A stretch of 64,000 nucleotides of DNA from Prunella strophiata (taxonomy: Eukaryota; Chordata; Aves; Passeriformes; Prunellidae). Below the pieces are notes generated by a model. It saw nothing but the letters and a program-made list of their open reading frames with translations. It was not told where the DNA came from and searched no databases. Positions 58,090-64,000 of the stretch are shown in pieces. How positions within the stretch are numbered: position 1 is the first letter of the stretch; each line of letters begins with the position of its first letter. Made by a program: the position numbers and the translations under genes. The stretch lies in the NCBI GenBank assembly GCA_036583965.1, contig JAZBQD010000034.1, forward strand, positions 5,417,222 to 5,481,221, written 5' to 3'.

Positions 58090-61000
58090 CTCAGCAAAAC
58101 CCTGTAGGGAATCCTAAACTGGGCTGCTGTGGTTGACCAGAGAATCAGAGCCCTAAATACTTGCACTACATTTGTTCTGGATTTGCCATGCCTGGATGCC
58201 TTTACTTTGTTCCACTTATCAAGTATTTAATCAGATTTTTAGGAGGACAATTTATTCCATAATGATGTGGGGCATATTTTTCTTTTGTTTTCCATTTTTT
58301 TTTTTTGTGGCAAGGCTTGGTTTTATTTTGTGATTTATGAAATTTGTCAGGATTGAAATGGGAAATCAGAAAAGAAATGAGAAGGAATTATTATCTAAAT
58401 TAACTGTCTAATGTATCAACTACAGATGAAAAATAAAGAGTATAAAGGCCTGTTCTGTGTATAAAGCTGATTTGTTGAGGGAATTTTTAAGTAGGGAATG
58501 AAATGAAGTATTTTTGCTGGTCAAGGTCTTCACAGATTTAGTAATAGAATATATTTTGGACTTTTTGATGACTAGAAATGGAAAATAAACTTTCCTGCTT
58601 TTCAATTAATTAATTAACACCTGAATGATAAAGTACCCCACTCAAACCAATTGAATAAATCAGAATGAACAATTTTGATAATTTTTTCTGTATTTGCAGT
58701 AGAAGTTATTTTCCTCAAAATTTGTTGAGATTTTTGCCATGTTCAGGTCATGGTGTGTGGCTTCCACCATTCCAGCAGTTTGACTTTCCTTTAAAACCTT
58801 GTCATCATGTTCAATTTTTCTCTGTAGTGCGAAAGAATTTTGAGACGTGATGGCATAATTTTGATTCTATTTCTGATGTAATTTTAAATTCAAGTAGGCA
58901 AAATGAAAAAAAAACCCAAAATGTAATAATTCAATGTACATCTCCACCAAGAGCCCCCACTGGCTGCCTGTAGATGACCCAGCAGGTATTTTCAGGCTGG
59001 CACTGGTTTTGTTGGCATTGATCTTGACTGGGGAGGATTTCTTATTTTCTGCTCTCACCCTCCTGACATTTAATCCTGGAGCACACAGCTCTAGGAGTTA
59101 TTGTGAGGGGTTTGGACTTTTTCCATCTGAGCCTAAAGGATTCTGCTGGAGATGTTTTCCCAGAGCCCAGAGCTGCAGTCTGCCATGAGCAGACCCAGGG
59201 CACCCAGCCCTGCTCTGTGTTAATTTTGTAAATTCAGGAGTCCTGCTTGGCCTGCAGGAAGCCACCAGCACCCAGAAGGTCCTGGGCCATACCTGGAGCC
59301 CCAGGTGGATGTCTTGGGAAACAAAACACATATCAGCTGGCTCCTGACAGCTGTATTTTGGCAACAAACCCCTTCTGTCCTCTGCTAGGCACTGCTGTTG
59401 TGCTACGTGATTTTGGGCCAGTCACTTCTCACTGCTCCTTTCATCCTTTGCTGTGGCTCTTCCCAGCGTCACCTCCTGGGCCCAGGGACTCTTGTACCAT
59501 GTATTTACCTGCATCTGACAGGGTAATAATCATGAGGGCCACCTGCAGCAGGTCTGACAGGTCCAGCTGGCCAAGCATGGGCACAGCACGTTCCCTCCTG
59601 GCCTGTGCTGGGCACCGTGCAGGGCAGTGCCCACAGCTCCTTCCTGCTTGAAGCTGGTGCTGCCCAAAATCTGGGAGCTGGGTAGGACAAGGGAACCAGA
59701 GCATGGATGGGTGGGGGCAGGAATAGCAGGAGGTGGTGGCAGTGGGCACAGAATTATGTGTCCTGGCTTTCCCTTCCCACTGGACAGGCACATCCCTTGG
59801 CTCTTGGGGTGGATTTTGGGGACCAGAGACCTCCCCTCTGTGTGCACAGGCTGAGCCTCATTAGCAGCTCATTAGTAGTCAGTGGAGAGGTAATGTCTCT
59901 CGAGTAATTTCTTCACTCCCTGTGCCTTCCACACAATGCCAGTCCCTCCTTGCAGAGGATGGGTGTCCTCAGGGAAGGGTCGAGCTGAGTTTGCCTCTTG
60001 AAATACACCCACAGCGAGCAACTCCTGCCGTCAATTCCACTCCCTTGAAACCCCTGTGAGAGGGAACTGTGGAGCAGCTGAGAGTCCCCATTTGCCTTCT
60101 CATCTTTCCACATCTTCTCTGTTCCTCCCCTTTCTGTCTTGTCTGTTCTTACACTTTCCTTTCTGCTTGTTCTTTGCCTCTCCCTTTCTCCTCATTTTTT
60201 TCCTCTCTCCTTTCTACCCCCTTCTCTTCCTCTCTCTCTGTGCTGCTGGATATTCTGGGCAGTGACAGCAGCTGCTGGGAGCTGGAATCCAGGGAGATAA
60301 CAGCACTGCCATGAGAATCAGCCTGCCCAGCCACAATTAGCCCTGCTGATATCTTTCACCTGGGCAGAGCTGCCTTATCATTGCTACTTCTTGGAAAATG
60401 AAGGGTCACAGATACTGATCGCAGGCTCCGGCATTTCCCTCTGGTTTTTGTGTTGCTGGAATCCCTTTCTGGCTCCCTTCTCCCCAGGATTAGTTCTGCA
60501 TCCCTGTGGTTCAGCTGTGCTGCTGTCAGATGGAAAGCAGGCACCGACCGGAGCTTCCCAGCGCTGCCGGCTGGAACAGAGACCCCGGCAAAACCCACCT
60601 GGTGTGAGTGACACCACATCCAGGAATCCTGGAAGGTCCTGGAGTTCAAAGCCAGAAATAAAAGAACACAGCAGTGCTCCAGGGCCCCTCTCTGCTGAAT
60701 CGTGGCCCTGTCTTTGGGAGCTGTTGAAGGGCACGAGGCAGAGGCAGCTGGGATTGTGCCTGTGGGGCTGATCCAATCCCACCCTGCTCCTGCCTGGTTC
60801 TGCAGCTCCTCACTAGGGATATGAAAATATTGGCAAATAATCTCACTTTTTTTTTTTTTTTTTTTCCCCCACCCTGAATGGGCTTTAGTATCTGTTTCTA
60901 AAGCCTGTAGACAGTGGAGTTGTCCTTTCTGGCCTGCGTTTTGGTGGCAATTTCCCCTGTGTGATGAAGAGAAACCAGAGCCAACTTTGTGCTTTAGTGC

Positions 61001-64000
61001 TGTTGTTTTGTGGGTCATAAGATTGCAATCAGAATAATTTTTGGTTTATCCCAACGACAGACTGGAGGCACCAGCCCTCTTGTGACACCACTGTGGCCTT
61101 GCCAGTGCCACAGGAGGGTCCCTGGGGCTGGCCCTGCTGTTTTTCTGCCCGAGGAGTAAACTGTGAGTGTGGGGGTGTGTGTCCTTGAGCGTATTAGAGC
61201 AGGGGTTGTGCAAGCCTTACTACGGGTGCAGCTGCACCTGTGGCACTGCAGTGGCAGCCAGGGCCTCGTGTGGGGCTGGGGCATCTCCTGGACTGAGCTG
61301 ACCCTGCCTTTCATGTGCCGTGCCTCCAGTGACCCGTGCGTCAGCGCCGTGCTGCTGCCTCAGCTGCGGGCACACGCCGTGCCTGCTCCAGACTCCCCGT
61401 CCTGAAGAGCCCTGGAAAAGCCCTCCTTTCCCTGCTGGTGTGGCTCCAAAGTGAGCCCTCAGTGGCAGCACCTGCTTTTGTGACCCTTGAAAGGGCTTTA
61501 GGTTCACTCATTTTCTCGTCCTGTAGAGAATTGCTAAGTTAGGAGAATATTTGTGGTTTTCATTTGAAGATAAGGATGGGTGTTGCACTGGGGATTTTGT
61601 TTTTCCTATAAAATCTGGGCTTCCCATTTCATCCTCTGCCCTCTCTGTCCTGCCTGTGCCTCGTGCTGGTAGAGAACATGATCCTCCTGTGAGCTGCCCA
61701 CAACCCTTTGTCCCGACAGAAGAAAACATAGGTGAATCGCCAGAGGAATGTGAATCCAATAAATTGCAACATTTGGATGTTTATCTGACCTTCAGTGTTT
61801 ACAAGGTTGGCTGGCAGTGGCACGAGAGAGGTTTTGACCAACTTGTTGGTCAATTGGACTGAAATCTGCTCTTGTCTGGTCAGTCTGGCAATGCCCTAAG
61901 AACAGCTTGTTCCAAGCAAGCTCCTAAATGAGTTTATGTTCTGAACTGGCATCATCACATGTTCTCACTGCTGTTTCTGCTCCTTTCTCACTCCACCCTT
62001 TCAGGTTTTTGATTTCTGTGCTATTTCTCAGAATAATTACTATATTTTCCTGCCCCAAATGGTCTCATCCTGCCACCGTTTTTCTTGGGGAGGAAGAGCT
62101 GTCTTTTCTCCTTTAAAGAGAGGGCCTGACCTTTTTTCCTAGGCTGTGCAAAAGCTGTGATATGTGACCAGCAGAAGGAAAGTGTAGGATGGCCAGAATT
62201 CAAGCAGTAGGGTATATAATATCATAAACCTTAGTAAACTTTATTGCAGATTTTTAAAAGCAATATTCAGGACTTATCTTTGTCATAGTTAAAGCATTGT
62301 GGAGTTCTGTATTATGTGGAAATAATGGATGGATTTCCTGCTTTTCCATGGTTTGCAAATGGTCTGTGCTTAGGGAGTGCTGCATGAAAACCCCGTGCCT
62401 CAGATCAGGCATTTCTGAACGTGGGGAGTTTGAGGACAGAGTATTTTCAGCCTCATCTCTTTTCTGGCTTTGACAAGACTGTCCCTGATAAGCCTATGGA
62501 GTCAGGAAAGCTTCAGTGATTAGGCAAAAACCTGATCCTAATGCCCTGCTATTATTATCAATGGGTTGTTTTAGAGGTTTTGATGAACCCAAGATTGGGC
62601 CTTTAATTATTATCCCAGACTCATTGCCCAGCCCTGGGTTGTTGGCTGTGGCCAGCTTTCCCCAGTCCATGTCCCACACAGAGCCACATCTCCTTCCCCA
62701 GGAATCTGCAGAGTCAGCTGCTGCTGCCATGGGCTGCTGGGACTCTCAGGAGCCCTTTCTTGCTGCAGAGCATTTCCAGCCTCCCTGGGCATCCCCTCCA
62801 AGCCATCCTGGCTGCTTTAAATCCCTCTTTCTGTACAGGCTGAAACACTTTTAATGAGCTTCTGCAGACTCATCATCAGTTAGTGGCAGCTTTTGGGTCA
62901 GCAAGTGTAGGTGGGAGAAAACCACGTAATTCCTGTCATTGCTGTTGCAAAGCATCTTGTGCAGGCAGTTATTGCTGAGTGCCCAGGCAGGCACTATTTC
63001 ATTTTCTGCATGGGGAGGCAAAGGGCAATGTTTCCTTCTACCCATGGAATCTTTTTTTGGCCAGGGTTCTCTCCTGTGATACACGGATCAGTAGCCCCAA
63101 GGCTGGGGCTTGCTGACAGCCAGGAGCTACTGCAATCATAAATAATAATAATATTTTACAGAAGGGCTTCAAGCATGTGCACTGCATCCCTCTGCAAACT
63201 GATTTTGTAGTGACTTGGTTTCATGTCAGTTTAGCAAAATGCTGAATGTGCATAGTTCCTCTTCATTTTATCTTAAAATAGGACATCTAAATAAGGAGCT
63301 CTGTAGGCCTTTCCCAGTCTCTCCTGGCTGTCAGCTTTCACTGAGCTTCCCCACACCTCCCACTGCATTTTTCTCCAGGGTAGGAAGAGACTCTGCAATG
63401 TAAGTGGGATTATTCATGGGTGACAAATGTAGCCCGGTGTGACTGTGGGATATAGAAAAGCAGCTACAAACTGCAGAAAATTTGAGAAATGGAAGCGGGG
63501 TTTCTAGCAGGGATTTCGTGCCATCATGGCTCAGCTAGCAGAGGGCTGATCCTGTGCTGGTTTAAATGCAGCCTGGTTTTAGCTTTTCCATGAGCTGCTG
63601 TTTCCAATGGCACTGGGGAAGCTGGTGCTGCCTGTGCCACAGGGACACTTTGCTCCTGCACTGTGCCAGCCAAGCCAGCCCTGGTTTCAACCCTGCTGAG
63701 GTTCCTCTTGCAGAACCACGTCAGGGCTGCTGTCTGTGGTGTCACCAGAGCCACTGAGATGCATGGCAGCATATCCAGCACTGCCCCTGGGGTATTCCTT
63801 CCAGCAGAATTCCTTAAAAAAGCCTCCATCTACACGGAGAGCCTCACAGCAGACTCTGCAAAGAACGGCTTCTTACTTGAAAAGAATTTCTAAATCAACT
63901 CCAAGCCACGATTTTATAGGGAAGGATGGTATTTGCAGAAAAGGTTAAGGCTGTAACAGGCAGTATTCTTGGAGATAGGAATTCTCAGCCCCTGCAGCTT
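58090..64000. other. Intergenic DNA, nothing recognised
   Basis: No gene could be supported. STC2 follows NKX2-5 in human, but I found no stanniocalcin-like exon, so it should lie beyond the window. A T run at 60848-60865 is the only notable simple tract. Confidence 0.45.

Noticed and set aside
58090..64000. Exons of STC2, the next gene in human order
   Set aside because: No frame on either strand resembles stanniocalcin; the gene should lie outside the window.
1..64000. CRISPR arrays, operons, tRNA or rRNA genes, insertion sequences
   Set aside because: The DNA is vertebrate; no regularly spaced direct repeats, intact tRNA or rRNA was seen. The only tRNA-like sequence is the SINE head at 25.9 kb.

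Overview
The window is vertebrate nuclear DNA from a bird, most likely a songbird (passerine). It shows spliced genes with GT-AG introns and scattered CR1 LINE fragments with the usual avian 3' tails. It also holds a SINE with a tRNA-Ile-like head and a CR1-like tail, an arrangement I know from songbirds (TguSINE1 type), and two solo LTRs. The gene order CREBRF - BNIP1 - NKX2-5 is the one known from human 5q35 and other amniotes.

Layout. 1-16.9 kb: the 3' three quarters of CREBRF on the plus strand. Seven coding exons are present, all but the first few codons, followed by a 3' UTR of about 5.8 kb. 17.3-17.6 kb: a CR1 fragment. 17.6-22.5 kb: complete BNIP1 (SEC20) on the plus strand, six coding exons, 229 aa, starting in a CpG-rich promoter. 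22.5-38.9 kb: intergenic DNA with the SINE, CR1 copies, a solo LTR, a CG-rich block with nine GATA core motifs (26.2-26.9 kb) and an AT-rich block that looks constrained. 38.9-41.3 kb: NKX2-5 on the minus strand, two coding exons, 300 aa, convergent with BNIP1. 41.3-48 kb: 5' flank of NKX2-5, first GATA/homeodomain-motif rich, then very CpG rich. 48-64 kb: no gene that I can support, only low-complexity tracts and one AT-rich candidate conserved element.

The three proteins do not form a pathway. CREBRF is a bZIP-like regulator of CREB3 and the unfolded protein response, BNIP1 is an ER/Golgi SNARE, and NKX2-5 is the cardiac NK2 homeodomain factor. They share a conserved neighbourhood. The likeliest reason for long-range constraint here is the regulatory landscape of NKX2-5, so the motif clusters on both sides of it are the most useful leads. 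I found no new protein-coding system, RNA gene or CRISPR-like array. All motif-cluster claims come from reading motifs by eye and need comparative alignment or chromatin data.
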